Positions 1 through 7,013 of a stretch of 25,668 nt of DNA are shown in pieces. The notes under the pieces were generated by a model. It did not search any database, was not told the origin of the DNA, and saw only the letters and a list, made by a program, of their open reading frames with translations. The stretch lies in the IMG/VR virus record IMGVR_UViG_3300013130_000041, positions 1 to 25,668 of that record. One strand, given 5' to 3'. This DNA comes from a virus. Every line of letters starts with the position of its first letter. Positions within the stretch are counted from its first letter, which is position 1. The position numbers were made by a program, and so were the translations under genes.

Positions 1-144
1 GCAAAGTCCGTTGATCGTTTTCGCCGGACCAAGTTCCACAATCTTGCCGTTCCGCGAGTCGGTCTTGGATGTGTAGGCTTCGCTACCGACCAACACCGTC
101 TTGCCTCGCTTGAACGCTATCCAACCTAGGTATTGCTTTAGTCG
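1..144 (-). pseudogene. TnpB-like (IS200/IS605 OrfB) C-terminal fragment
   Basis: On the minus strand an open frame of 48 codons runs from a TGA at 145-147 to the left edge. It contains SEAYTSKTDS followed by NGKIVELGPAKTI. The E-A-Y-T-S-K-T block preceded by a hydrophobic V-L-V strand is characteristic of the TnpB/OrfB region leading to the last RuvC motif. In some family members, as apparently here, the Cys pairs of the zinc finger are replaced by a W/N-G-x-I-x-x-L-G segment. No ATG, GTG or TTG start precedes the conserved part. The N-terminal roughly 300 residues expected of TnpB are absent, because the neighbouring phage gene ends at 191. It is therefore read as a 5'-truncated relic whose 3' end lies outside the window. 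The assignment rests on motif recognition over a short stretch and is moderately secure. Confidence 0.5.
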
Positions 145-190
145 TCACAAACGGTATGAAAGGGCCAATCTATTTGACCCGATCTTTCGT

Positions 191-922
191 TTAGCGGACC
201 CTTTCCTTCCGGTTGTCGGCTTCCAGGACGACCTCGGCCCCTTCCTTCTTGACCGCAAGGAACTTCTCGATTTCCTTGTAGATCATCTCCGCCGAAGGCA
301 ACTTGGTGAACGGCGTCGAACACTTCATAGCCACCGGAACATGCCAGGAATAAGTGCCGCGCTCGACCAGTTTGGACTTCAACGTCACCGGAATGGGGCC
401 ATGCGGCTTCTGTCCCATGAGATCGGGATTGGCCTCAATCATGGCCGGCGTCAGCGGAAGATACGGAAAAACCTTCTTGGCTTCAGTGCGCATACTCTTC
501 GTACCGCAGAAGAACTCCAAGAATTGACCCGTACTCCGCTCATAGACGAGGAAGCTAGGGCCAAACATGCAGTGGCTATCCTTCTGTTCGGCCGTCTTCG
601 AGATGCGCTGAAACTCAGGGTCATTCACGTCGTAGACCGAGATGATATTCTCAATGTCGCTCATGTCAATGGCCTTGGGCCGGCGCGCGAGCGGCAGAAT
701 GTCGATCTCATCACCCAGGTCTGTCACCTCATCTTCAGAAAGAGGGACACCGTAATTGCCGGGGCCGACGAGTTTCCGGTTGACAGCCTTACCCTTCGTG
801 TAGAGTTGAAGACGGGGAAGAAAGTTAGATGACTTAGCGATGGCAGCGAAATCCTGATCGGTGCCAATCTGAGTTGAAGGAAGTTGCTCTAAGTTCATCA
901 GAATCAAAGCGTTCTCAGACAT
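191..922 (-). CDS. conserved phage protein of unknown function, next to ParB
   Basis: A 243-residue protein starts at ATG 922 behind a strong GAGGAG ribosome binding site 8 nt upstream, 30 nt after the parB stop. It is soluble, with no signal peptide or membrane segment. A G-P-G-N-Y-G-V-P loop (about residues 53-60) and a central block with H-C-M-F-G-P-S-F-L-V-Y-E are the kind of conserved patches seen in phage proteins encoded near replication genes. The C-terminus is highly charged (KEGAEVVLEADNRKERVR). I recognise the general type as a conserved phage replication-region protein but cannot assign a biochemical activity. A single-strand DNA-binding or accessory replication role is only a guess from position. 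It is probably cotranscribed with parB. Confidence 0.8.
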   Translation of the reverse strand: MSENALILMNLEQLPSTQIGTDQDFAAIAKSSNFLPRLQLYTKGKAVNRKLVGPGNYGVPLSEDEVTDLGDEIDILPLARRPKAIDMSDIENIISVYDVNDPEFQRISKTAEQKDSHCMFGPSFLVYERSTGQFLEFFCGTKSMRTEAKKVFPYLPLTPAMIEANPDLMGQKPHGPIPVTLKSKLVERGTYSWHVPVAMKCSTPFTKLPSAEMIYKEIEKFLAVKKEGAEVVLEADNRKERVR

Positions 923-952
923 TGAAAACTCCTCAAGAGAAAAGGGAAAAAA

Positions 953-1933
953 TCAGGTTACTTCAACATCATCCGTGACAGGTCTCACGTCATGGTTGTT
1001 CTCCTGTCTACGAAGAATTGCGGGCTTCAACTTACGCAGGTATCTTCGCTTCGTGCGTTCAAGACTGTCGGGGTCCAGATGAAGAATCCACTCAAAAGCC
1101 AAACGCCAACCTTCCAAAGCAGTCTTGCAATTCGTGATTACAATTCGCATGGGACCAACTTTTAGATTCTCGTGTTCTTCTCGAATCTCTCGAAATGTTC
1201 GCAACCACGGCCGAGGAGTAAATCCCTCGTAAAATCGTTCTAGCCTACCTTGCTTAATAGCAATTCGATACTGCGATAAAGCACCCAATACCGCTGCCTT
1301 AAATTCCGGCAGTGACAGTATTCGAGCTTCATCAACAAACTGACTTCTCAATTGAGTTGGCAGTTTGCTAAGATGATAGGCCGCCTCTAAAGCCATTTCA
1401 CCACGATCCACTGAACGCTGAATGGCAATCGGGAGCGCTGTTAGTTGAAGCATCCAACTAATCCAAGTCGGACTCTTATGAAGCGTGCGCGCCATCGCGG
1501 CCATTGTCATGCCAACATCACTCTGGAGCACACGTCGAATCTGCAAAGCAAACTCAGACTTTGTAGTAGTCGGGCGCACTGCATTCGCGGCAATCTGCAT
1601 TGCCAACACGTCTGTATCACTCAAACCAAACTTGACGATGCACGGGATAGCTGGCAATCCAATCTCTTTTGCAGCCGTCCAACGATAGCGACCATCGACA
1701 ACCTCAAACTTTCCAGGCACCCGAGGAGACGGGCGCACACAGATAGAATTGAGGAAACCGCGAGCAGCCAATGAATCGCGCATCTCCAAGTATTCGACAC
1801 CTCCCTCTTTCACCTCCCGAAGAATTAGAGGGGAGTCAACTAACTCTTCAGTGGGGATAAGCCGAAACTCATCAGGCATGGTCGAATCCAGCGCCGAATT
1901 ACTCATCTCACTATAGGTACGGCCAAACGGCAT
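953..1933 (-). CDS. ParB-like DNA-binding protein
   Basis: A 326-residue ParB/Srx-fold protein. The N-terminal ParB domain starts near residue 21 (F-R-L-I-P-T-E-E-L) and contains the signature V-D-G-R-Y-R-W-T-A-A (the GxRRxxA-type nucleotide-binding box) and I-P-C-I-V. A helix-turn-helix follows (MTMAAMARTLHKSPTWISWML), then a helical C-terminus ending in a basic stretch. Such proteins bind specific sites and, in phages and plasmids, act in partition, transcription control or nuclease-type functions. No ParA is visible, so partition is not implied. I chose ATG 1933 because an extended -10 box lies just upstream. ATG 1906 is a credible alternative, and the longer frame back to 2194 has no support. 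The frame crosses the left arm of an inverted duplication in its first 15 codons. Confidence 0.8.
   Translation of the reverse strand: MPFGRTYSEMSNSALDSTMPDEFRLIPTEELVDSPLILREVKEGGVEYLEMRDSLAARGFLNSICVRPSPRVPGKFEVVDGRYRWTAAKEIGLPAIPCIVKFGLSDTDVLAMQIAANAVRPTTTKSEFALQIRRVLQSDVGMTMAAMARTLHKSPTWISWMLQLTALPIAIQRSVDRGEMALEAAYHLSKLPTQLRSQFVDEARILSLPEFKAAVLGALSQYRIAIKQGRLERFYEGFTPRPWLRTFREIREEHENLKVGPMRIVITNCKTALEGWRLAFEWILHLDPDSLERTKRRYLRKLKPAILRRQENNHDVRPVTDDVEVT
1890..1929 (-). repeat. left arm of inverted duplication (parB 5' end)
   Basis: Read on the minus strand from 1929 to 1906, this arm matches the plus strand 2013-2036 at 22 of 24 positions, with the core TTGGCCGTACCTATA (1926 to 1912) identical. 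After a gapped stretch, ATTCGGCGCT (1899 to 1890) is identical to 2056-2065. The arm covers the first codons of parB, or its immediate leader if translation starts at 1906. Confidence 0.85.
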
Positions 1934-1955
1934 TCTTTCTTGCGCGATTTTTCTG

Positions 1956-1964
1956 ATTATACCA
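1956..1964 (-). promoter_or_regulatory. extended -10 promoter for parB
   Basis: The minus strand reads TGGTATAAT, a perfect TGN plus TATAAT extended -10. The spacer leads to a poor -35, which is usual for extended -10 promoters. Transcription would start near 1949, about 16 nt before ATG 1933, with AAGAAAG as a weak ribosome binding site. No plus-strand promoter of similar quality is visible in 1934-2135. Confidence 0.55.
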
Positions 1965-2012
1965 GATTTCCGGTTCACGCCACTTTTACCGATTTTGTGC
2001 AAGAAAATAGCT

Positions 2013-2065
2013 CGATTGGCCGTACCTATATTGAGACGCGACAGTAACCCAAGCGATTCGGCGCT
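2013..2065 (+). repeat. right arm of inverted duplication (primase relic leader)
   Basis: This plus-strand arm carries TTGGCCGTACCTATA at 2016-2030 and ATTCGGCGCT at 2056-2065, both exactly matching the left arm in inverted orientation. The core centres are about 104 bp apart, close to ten helical turns. The arm runs directly into the relic of the primase 5' end. Confidence 0.85.
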
Positions 2066-2136
2066 TTCTTGCTGCCCAACAAGAATGGCATCCCGGCGCT
2101 GACCTGATTGACCGATACCTCCAACTGGGTGGGATA
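2041..2136 (+). pseudogene. relic of the primase gene 5' end
   Basis: Read from 2041, 32 codons translate to a peptide matching residues 3-34 of the primase at 2644: TVTQAIRRFLAAQ against TVTEAINRFLASQ, then WHPGADLIDRYLQLGG against WHPGFDLIQRFLTLGG. By eye, 22 of 32 residues and 67 of 96 bases are identical. The codons where the primase has its ATG read GAC here, and an in-frame TGA lies at 2032-2034, so no start remains. Homology stops at ATA followed by TGA (2137-2139), which overlaps the HNH start as ATATGA. It is a decayed duplicate lying just before the endonuclease gene. Confidence 0.8.
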
Positions 2137-2656
2137 TGAAACACAAACCCATTCCACAACTCACCCAAGACGAAATTGCTTCATTCTGGTCCAAAGTCGA
2201 TCAATCCGGTGGCCCAACAGCTTGTTGGGAGTGGCAAGGGGCAACCAATGGGCAGAAAGGATACGGCCAACTAACCATCCGCCAACGACATCTCTATGCA
2301 CATCGTCTTGCCTACGCCTTAACCCACTGCGACCCCGTGAATTGCTAGTGTGTCATCGCTGTGATAATCGCCTTTGTTGCAATCCAAGTCATCATTTTCT
2401 TGGTACCATGAAAGATGACGTTAGAGACATGGTAACAAAAGGCCGCGCCCGTGGCGGAGCACAGCAACCACTTAAAGGAATCCACCATCCGCAGGCCAAA
2501 CTTACCGATGCCCTTGTCCTGCAAATTCGTGCATCAAATGGCATCAGTTGCAATGAATGGGCACGGCGGCTAGGTGTCTCACCTGGAACAATCTCATGCA
2601 TCTTCAACCAACGGACTTGGAAACATCTACTTAAAGGTTACTCATGCCAACGGTAA
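2136..2656 (+). pseudogene. HNH endonuclease, frameshifted
   Basis: The gene is split over two frames. The first frame, from ATG 2136, gives the N-terminal part typical of phage HNH proteins (EIASFWSKVDQSGG, CWEWQGA, GYGQL, HRLAYALTH) and stops at 2346-2348. The frame entered at about 2336 continues with LLVCHRCDNRLCCNPSHHFLGT, the HNH zinc-binding core, then MKDDVRDMVTKGRARGG and a C-terminal helix-turn-helix (CNEWARRLGVSPGTISCIF). Together they make a normal product of about 170 residues. The break is equivalent to one base missing from the C run 2333-2336; there is no canonical slippery heptamer there. It may be a true inactivating mutation or a sequence error. It sits between two copies of the primase 5' end, a typical homing-endonuclease setting. 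Confidence 0.8.
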
Positions 2657-5427
2657 CTGAAGCAATCAACCGCTTTCTTGCATCCCAAGAAAACTGGCAT
2701 CCCGGCTTTGACCTGATTCAACGCTTCCTTACCTTGGGCGGTGCCACAACTTTAGAGGTGCAAGTCAACGCAGCAGCCGATGGCGGCGAGCCGGTGGAAG
2801 GCCGGCGGCATACCTGGACTGATGGCAACCTGACATGGTTCAACATCCGGGTACCCAAAAACGCGAATACCAAGCCAGAGTTCAACGACTACGAGATGTA
2901 TTGGCCCCTGGAGTTGCACGCCGAGGGAGTAGGTTGTACTGGATTTGATTGGAAGAATCTTCGCTCTCGCTGGGTTGCCTACGACTTCGATGCAATCACT
3001 GGGCACGCCAAAGGCGTTGGCATCTCAGAAGAGATGTTGGCCCAAATCAAAGAGCGCGCCAAGGCGGACCCGACCGCCGAGATTCGGCTGAGCACTGGCG
3101 GTGCGGGGCTCCATATCTACAAGTTCTTCGATGGCGATGGCATCCCAACTGCCAACCACAACGAGCACGCTGCTCTCGCTCGGTGCATCCTGGGGCAAAT
3201 GTCCGAATTGGTTGGCTTCGACTTCGCCTCTCAGATTGATGCTTGCGGCCATATCATGTGGCTCTGGCATCGAAAGTTGACCCGCGAGAATCGTGGCCTC
3301 TCACTGCTGAAAGCTGCCGAGCGGAATCTAACTATTGCTGATCTCCCGCCCAACTGGCTCGACCATCTGGCCGTTGTCACCCGACGCCAAACCAAAATCC
3401 GTCTCCAAGGGGTCGATGAAAAGTCACTTGATCCTTTCGAGATGCTCACTTCGTCGCGCCGTATTATTCCACTGGATGAAATCCATAAAGCCACCATCCA
3501 AGAACTCATGGAGACGGGTTTCTCAACTGTCTGGGTTACAGACCATCATCTTCTCCAGACGCATACCAAGGCTCTTGAAAAACTGATGACCGATCCTAAG
3601 ATTCGGGCCAAACTCGGATTGATCGGCACCTTCAAGACAAACAGCCCTGGCACCAATCCTGGACAAGCCAATTGCTTTCTCTTTCCATTGAACAACGGCG
3701 GCTGGCGGGTCTATCGCTTCAGCCCTGGCATCAGTGAAGAGCAAACCTGGGTTCAGGATGGGCAAGGTTGGACCACTTGCTTCTTCAACCGACTCCCTGA
3801 TCTGGACATGGCCTGCCGGTCCTATGGCGGTCAACGAGACCCAGACCATAAGGCTCTCTACGTCTTCCCAACCGGCGAGAAAGCAATTGCTGCTGCACGC
3901 TCCATTGGTCAGACTCTTGAATTGGAGCCCGAGTGGAAACATCGACAAGTCTCATTGGAACGCACCGGCAATGGAACATTGGCTGTCCGTGTTGCTCACA
4001 AGAAAGGTGACAGTGAAGAGATTGCAGGCTGGATCAAAAAGAAATCAACATGGGTCCGCGACCTGAATCAACAACTACCCGCCGACGACAAAAACGAACT
4101 TGGGGCCACTGACTTTGATGACATCATTCGGGCCACGCGCGCACCAAGCGGCGACACAGCCGGATGGATGCACAAGTCTACCAATGGAGAGTGGGGCGGC
4201 GAGCACTCTAGCAATGTCAAAATGGTCCTTCAGAGTGCCGGACAATCAAAACCAGAGGCAGAGGTTATCATGGGTGGCTGTTCTCACAATCCGTGGAAAT
4301 TAGTCAGCCTTCCCTTTCAATCTGAATATCCAGGGGCACGACAATGGAACCGAAAAGCCCCTCAATTCCTCTACCCGATTGCCGAACTCAAAGATGATGA
4401 AGTGCCACAACATCCTCACTGGGACTTGATCCTAAACCATGTTGGCACCGAATTGACGCCCGTACTTCGCGCGCTCCCGTGGGCACGCGAGCACGGTATC
4501 CTTACCGGTGCCCAATACTTGCTTTGCTGGTTCTCCGCTTTAGTTCGGCATCCCTTCCGACAGTTGCCCTACATTTTCCTTTGGGGTAACGAGAATTGTG
4601 GCAAGTCAATTCTCTATGAGGCATTCAGCTACATCGTCACCCGTGGAGTCATCGGTGCTGCTAAGGTGCTGACTACAACAGGTGACTTCAATGGTGAACT
4701 TGAAGGTGCAGTGCTGTGTTATGTGGAAGAACTAGACCTTTCGCATCACAAGGTTGCCCTTCCCCGAATCAAAGAGTATGTCACGGCCTACATGATTCCA
4801 CTTCGCAAGATGCGGTTGAACACCTACCAGATTCCAAACACAACCCACTGGATTCAAGTCGCCAACGACCGCAATTTCTGTCCAGTCTTTAAGGGAGACA
4901 CGCGCATCGTTGTCATTCGCGTGCCAGACCTACTCCCGGAACAAGAGATTCCTAAGTTCCGCATGAAAGAGTATCTCCGACAAGAGGCACCTCACTTCAT
5001 CTACTCTTTGATGAATTGCAAGTTGCCGCCACCAATGGGACGCCTCCAGATTCCGATTGTGGAGACGGAAAGCAAACTCGACATTGCCGAAAGCAACCGC
5101 ACCCCACTACAAATCTTCCTTGATACCAAAGTTCAAATTGCTCCCGGCTACAAGATTAGAACCTCTACACTCTTTGCAGCCTATCAACTCTGGTGCAAAG
5201 AAAATAACCATCCTGATCCCAACATCGTTACCTTTGTCAAAGAACATTGCTTCCATACTTGGCGCGGGTCGGGTGGGGTTCGTTTCATTCCCAACTATTC
5301 CTTGTCTAAGGTTCCACCTGTCGCACACGGCAACATTGAAATCATTGATGCCAAACCTCACTATCGAGATGCCAACGGAAATCTGCAACGTCTAACAGAT
5401 GCCCAGATTCCAGGAGATGGACTATGA
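2644..5427 (+). CDS. primase-helicase (AEP primase fused to SF3-type ATPase)
   Basis: A 927-residue replication protein. The N-terminal half resembles archaeo-eukaryotic primases: motif I YDFDA (D114, D116), motif II STGGAGLH (H157), and a likely third metal ligand in QIDAC (D199). The C-terminal half is a D5/SF3-like helicase: Walker A GNENCGKS (648-655), Walker B AVLCYVEELD (689-698), a motif C-like VANDRN (739-744, N741), and a probable arginine finger in GDTRIVVIR (R754). It would prime and unwind phage DNA at the fork. The middle (about residues 260-560) has no motif I recognise. ATG 2644 has AAAGG 7 nt upstream and lies inside the end of the HNH gene (13-nt overlap). An ATGA overlap couples it to the next gene. 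Confidence 0.85.
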   Translation: MPTVTEAINRFLASQENWHPGFDLIQRFLTLGGATTLEVQVNAAADGGEPVEGRRHTWTDGNLTWFNIRVPKNANTKPEFNDYEMYWPLELHAEGVGCTGFDWKNLRSRWVAYDFDAITGHAKGVGISEEMLAQIKERAKADPTAEIRLSTGGAGLHIYKFFDGDGIPTANHNEHAALARCILGQMSELVGFDFASQIDACGHIMWLWHRKLTRENRGLSLLKAAERNLTIADLPPNWLDHLAVVTRRQTKIRLQGVDEKSLDPFEMLTSSRRIIPLDEIHKATIQELMETGFSTVWVTDHHLLQTHTKALEKLMTDPKIRAKLGLIGTFKTNSPGTNPGQANCFLFPLNNGGWRVYRFSPGISEEQTWVQDGQGWTTCFFNRLPDLDMACRSYGGQRDPDHKALYVFPTGEKAIAAARSIGQTLELEPEWKHRQVSLERTGNGTLAVRVAHKKGDSEEIAGWIKKKSTWVRDLNQQLPADDKNELGATDFDDIIRATRAPSGDTAGWMHKSTNGEWGGEHSSNVKMVLQSAGQSKPEAEVIMGGCSHNPWKLVSLPFQSEYPGARQWNRKAPQFLYPIAELKDDEVPQHPHWDLILNHVGTELTPVLRALPWAREHGILTGAQYLLCWFSALVRHPFRQLPYIFLWGNENCGKSILYEAFSYIVTRGVIGAAKVLTTTGDFNGELEGAVLCYVEELDLSHHKVALPRIKEYVTAYMIPLRKMRLNTYQIPNTTHWIQVANDRNFCPVFKGDTRIVVIRVPDLLPEQEIPKFRMKEYLRQEAPHFIYSLMNCKLPPPMGRLQIPIVETESKLDIAESNRTPLQIFLDTKVQIAPGYKIRTSTLFAAYQLWCKENNHPDPNIVTFVKEHCFHTWRGSGGVRFIPNYSLSKVPPVAHGNIEIIDAKPHYRDANGNLQRLTDAQIPGDGL

Positions 5428-5624
5428 GAATCCGAGTCTATAAGTATGACGGTCAAGTGACTCGCTCCATCCTACACGCCTCTTGTGTTGCGGCATTCGA
5501 TCTTTCCCCGCGTGACTTCTACGAACACCACCAAATACTCGCCCAAGAACACGGGGGTGATTTCATTACCGTCAATGAACTTGACACCGATCCCGATGAA
5601 CCAGAAACAATGGAGTCAATATGA
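5424..5624 (+). CDS. small acidic phage protein, unknown function
   Basis: A 66-residue protein starts in an ATGA overlap with the primase-helicase stop, with AGGAG 8 nt upstream (5413-5417). It ends in a second ATGA overlap with the next gene. The N-terminal half looks like a small alpha/beta unit (MRIRVYKYDGQ), and the last 20 residues are strongly acidic (NELDTDPDEPETMESI). No family is recognised. The tight coupling on both sides argues that it is real and belongs to the replication operon. Confidence 0.75.
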   Translation: MRIRVYKYDGQVTRSILHASCVAAFDLSPRDFYEHHQILAQEHGGDFITVNELDTDPDEPETMESI

Positions 5625-6043
5625 GCAAGTATGGCATGACCGACAGTGGCAAACGGCAATCCTTTGGCAAGAACATGGCAATCCGTGATACGGCCGACGA
5701 CAAGCCCCGTCCTGACCTGATCTCGCCATTCGCCGAGGAACGACAGGGGCATTGGCTCCGCATGGGTGCAGCCAAGTATGCCGAGCGAAACTGGGAGAAA
5801 GGAATGCCCTTCTCACGGTGTATCGCCTCGCTCAAGCGCCATGTCATGCACTATCAGCAAGGTCAGCAAGACGAAGATCACCTGGCCGCCATCATGTTCA
5901 ATGCAATGGCCCTGATTCACTACGAGGAAATGATCGAGCGCGGACTGTTGCCGGCCGAACTCAACGACATGCCGAACTATCAGCCCGCCAAATCCAAGCA
6001 GCGCAAAACAACCAAACGCACGCGCAAAACGAGGAAGAAATGA
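5621..6043 (+). CDS. dATP/dGTP diphosphohydrolase-like protein (DUF5664, MazZ-type)
   Basis: A 140-residue all-alpha protein of the family annotated as dATP/dGTP diphosphohydrolase N-terminal domain. Characteristic features in order are KPRPDLISPFA (residues 28-38), the block AAKYAERNWEKGMPFS (50-65), RHVMHY (73-78), and DEDHLAAIMFNAMAL (84-98), whose D/E residues fit the metal-binding helix of MazG-like folds. Residues 124-140 form a Lys/Arg-rich tail. Family members hydrolyse purine dNTPs to the monophosphate and pyrophosphate; MazZ supplies dGMP for 2-aminoadenine (Z) genome synthesis in some phages. No PurZ or DatZ is present in this window, so base modification is not shown. It has GGAG upstream and ATGA overlaps on both sides. 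Confidence 0.75.
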   Translation: MSKYGMTDSGKRQSFGKNMAIRDTADDKPRPDLISPFAEERQGHWLRMGAAKYAERNWEKGMPFSRCIASLKRHVMHYQQGQQDEDHLAAIMFNAMALIHYEEMIERGLLPAELNDMPNYQPAKSKQRKTTKRTRKTRKK

Positions 6044-6666
6044 GCAAAGTCTACCCAGGACTTCCACATCTCACTGGCAGTCTGATGGCTGCCATTGACT
6101 TTGAGACAACCGGCCGGCGACCTGGATACAGTGAGATTATCCAAATCTCCATCCTTCCCCTGGATGCTGAGTTCTTTCCACTCAAAGAAGTGCGCCCCTT
6201 CTACATCAACGTCAAACCTGCCCATCCCGAGCGGGTTGAAAGTGGTGCCTTCAATGTCCACGGTATCGACATGGACATGCTGTTGCTTCATGCACCCGAA
6301 CAAGACCGTGCTGTTGATCTGCTATGCGAATGGTTCAATCGTCTCGACCTTCCACAGAACAAAGTCATCGTGCCACTGGCCCACAATTGGGCTTTCGAGT
6401 CATCTTTTCTCAAGGGTTGGCTCGGGCCGGACATGGTAGACCAAATGTTTCATAGCCATGCCCGCGATTCCATGCTACTCGCCATTGCATTGAATGATCG
6501 CGCCTTCTTCCTGGGTGAAAAGATACCTTTCTCCAAAGTCAGCCTCACGGCTCTCTGCGCCCAACTTGGCATCGTCAATGACCACGCCCACGATGCCCTA
6601 GCAGATTGCAAAGCCACAGCCGAACTCTACCGGCGTCTCCTCCGCTTCCAAGCAGGCGTCTCGTGA
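6040..6666 (+). CDS. DnaQ-like 3'-5' exonuclease (DEDDh)
   Basis: A 208-residue exonuclease. Exo I is AIDFETTG (D20, E22), Exo II is AHNWAFESSFL (residues 114-124), and Exo III is HAHDALAD, with H184 and D189 in the H-x4-D spacing of the DEDDh subclass. It would remove 3' nucleotides, either as proofreading with a separate polymerase or in DNA/RNA turnover. The usual Asp in Exo II (HNxxFD) is Glu here (E120). The start is ATG 6040, in an ATGA overlap with the previous stop and behind GAGGA. The same frame is open far upstream to 5752, but that part is the shadow of the preceding gene. It ends in a GTGA overlap with the next gene. Confidence 0.85.
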   Translation: MSKVYPGLPHLTGSLMAAIDFETTGRRPGYSEIIQISILPLDAEFFPLKEVRPFYINVKPAHPERVESGAFNVHGIDMDMLLLHAPEQDRAVDLLCEWFNRLDLPQNKVIVPLAHNWAFESSFLKGWLGPDMVDQMFHSHARDSMLLAIALNDRAFFLGEKIPFSKVSLTALCAQLGIVNDHAHDALADCKATAELYRRLLRFQAGVS

Positions 6667-7013
6667 CCAATCTCATCACCCAAGTTATGGACACCCTCCC
6701 ACCCTACGTAGTAGGGCGAGATCGTCGATTCCATTTTGAGTCCGATGGCACTCTCATCTACGAACGCAAGGAAGGCGATTGGGAACCCCCACGTATTGCC
6801 GATGGGTTTGAGGCTGATCCAGACAACCCGTGGTGCCAGCGGCCTCTCTGGAACCCCTGTGCGGCCCGCCTATACACCGCCGTGCGATTTCCGAATTGTG
6901 GATGCATCGGTATCATCGCCCGTTGCAATGAACCCAAGGCAGTGTTTACACAGCGCGTGACGCCGGAGACGTGTAAACAGTGTCCTTTCCAGGAGAGCAA
7001 TCATGCCTTGTGA
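6663..7013 (+). CDS. Cys-rich phage protein, paralogue A
   Basis: A 116-residue protein starting at GTG 6663 (GTGA overlap with the exonuclease stop); ATG 6687 is a weaker alternative without a clear binding site. It contains DGTLIY (28-33), GFEADPDNPW (48-57), cysteines at 58, 66, 79, 81 and 88, and a C-terminal C-x2-C-P (104-108). The cysteine spacing suggests a small zinc-binding or redox unit. It resembles the following gene in the order of its motifs, so the two are probably a tandem duplication. No known family or function is recognised. Confidence 0.7.
   Translation: MTNLITQVMDTLPPYVVGRDRRFHFESDGTLIYERKEGDWEPPRIADGFEADPDNPWCQRPLWNPCAARLYTAVRFPNCGCIGIIARCNEPKAVFTQRVTPETCKQCPFQESNHAL

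Noticed and set aside
1907-1917. CTCACTATAGG on the plus strand, identical to the core of the T7 RNA polymerase promoter
   Set aside because: The upstream 8 bases do not match T7, the inverted partner reads CTCAATATAGG, and no single-subunit RNA polymerase is encoded in the window. It is better explained as part of the inverted duplication.
1934-2194. Extension of the parB frame upstream
   Set aside because: It would run through the extended -10 box, the inverted duplication and the primase relic on the other strand, has no ribosome binding site at 2194 and no ParB-like sequence.
5752-6039. N-terminal extension of the exonuclease frame
   Set aside because: This part overlaps the diphosphohydrolase-like gene in another frame. 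The ATGA junction with a GAGGA site at 6040 is the natural start.
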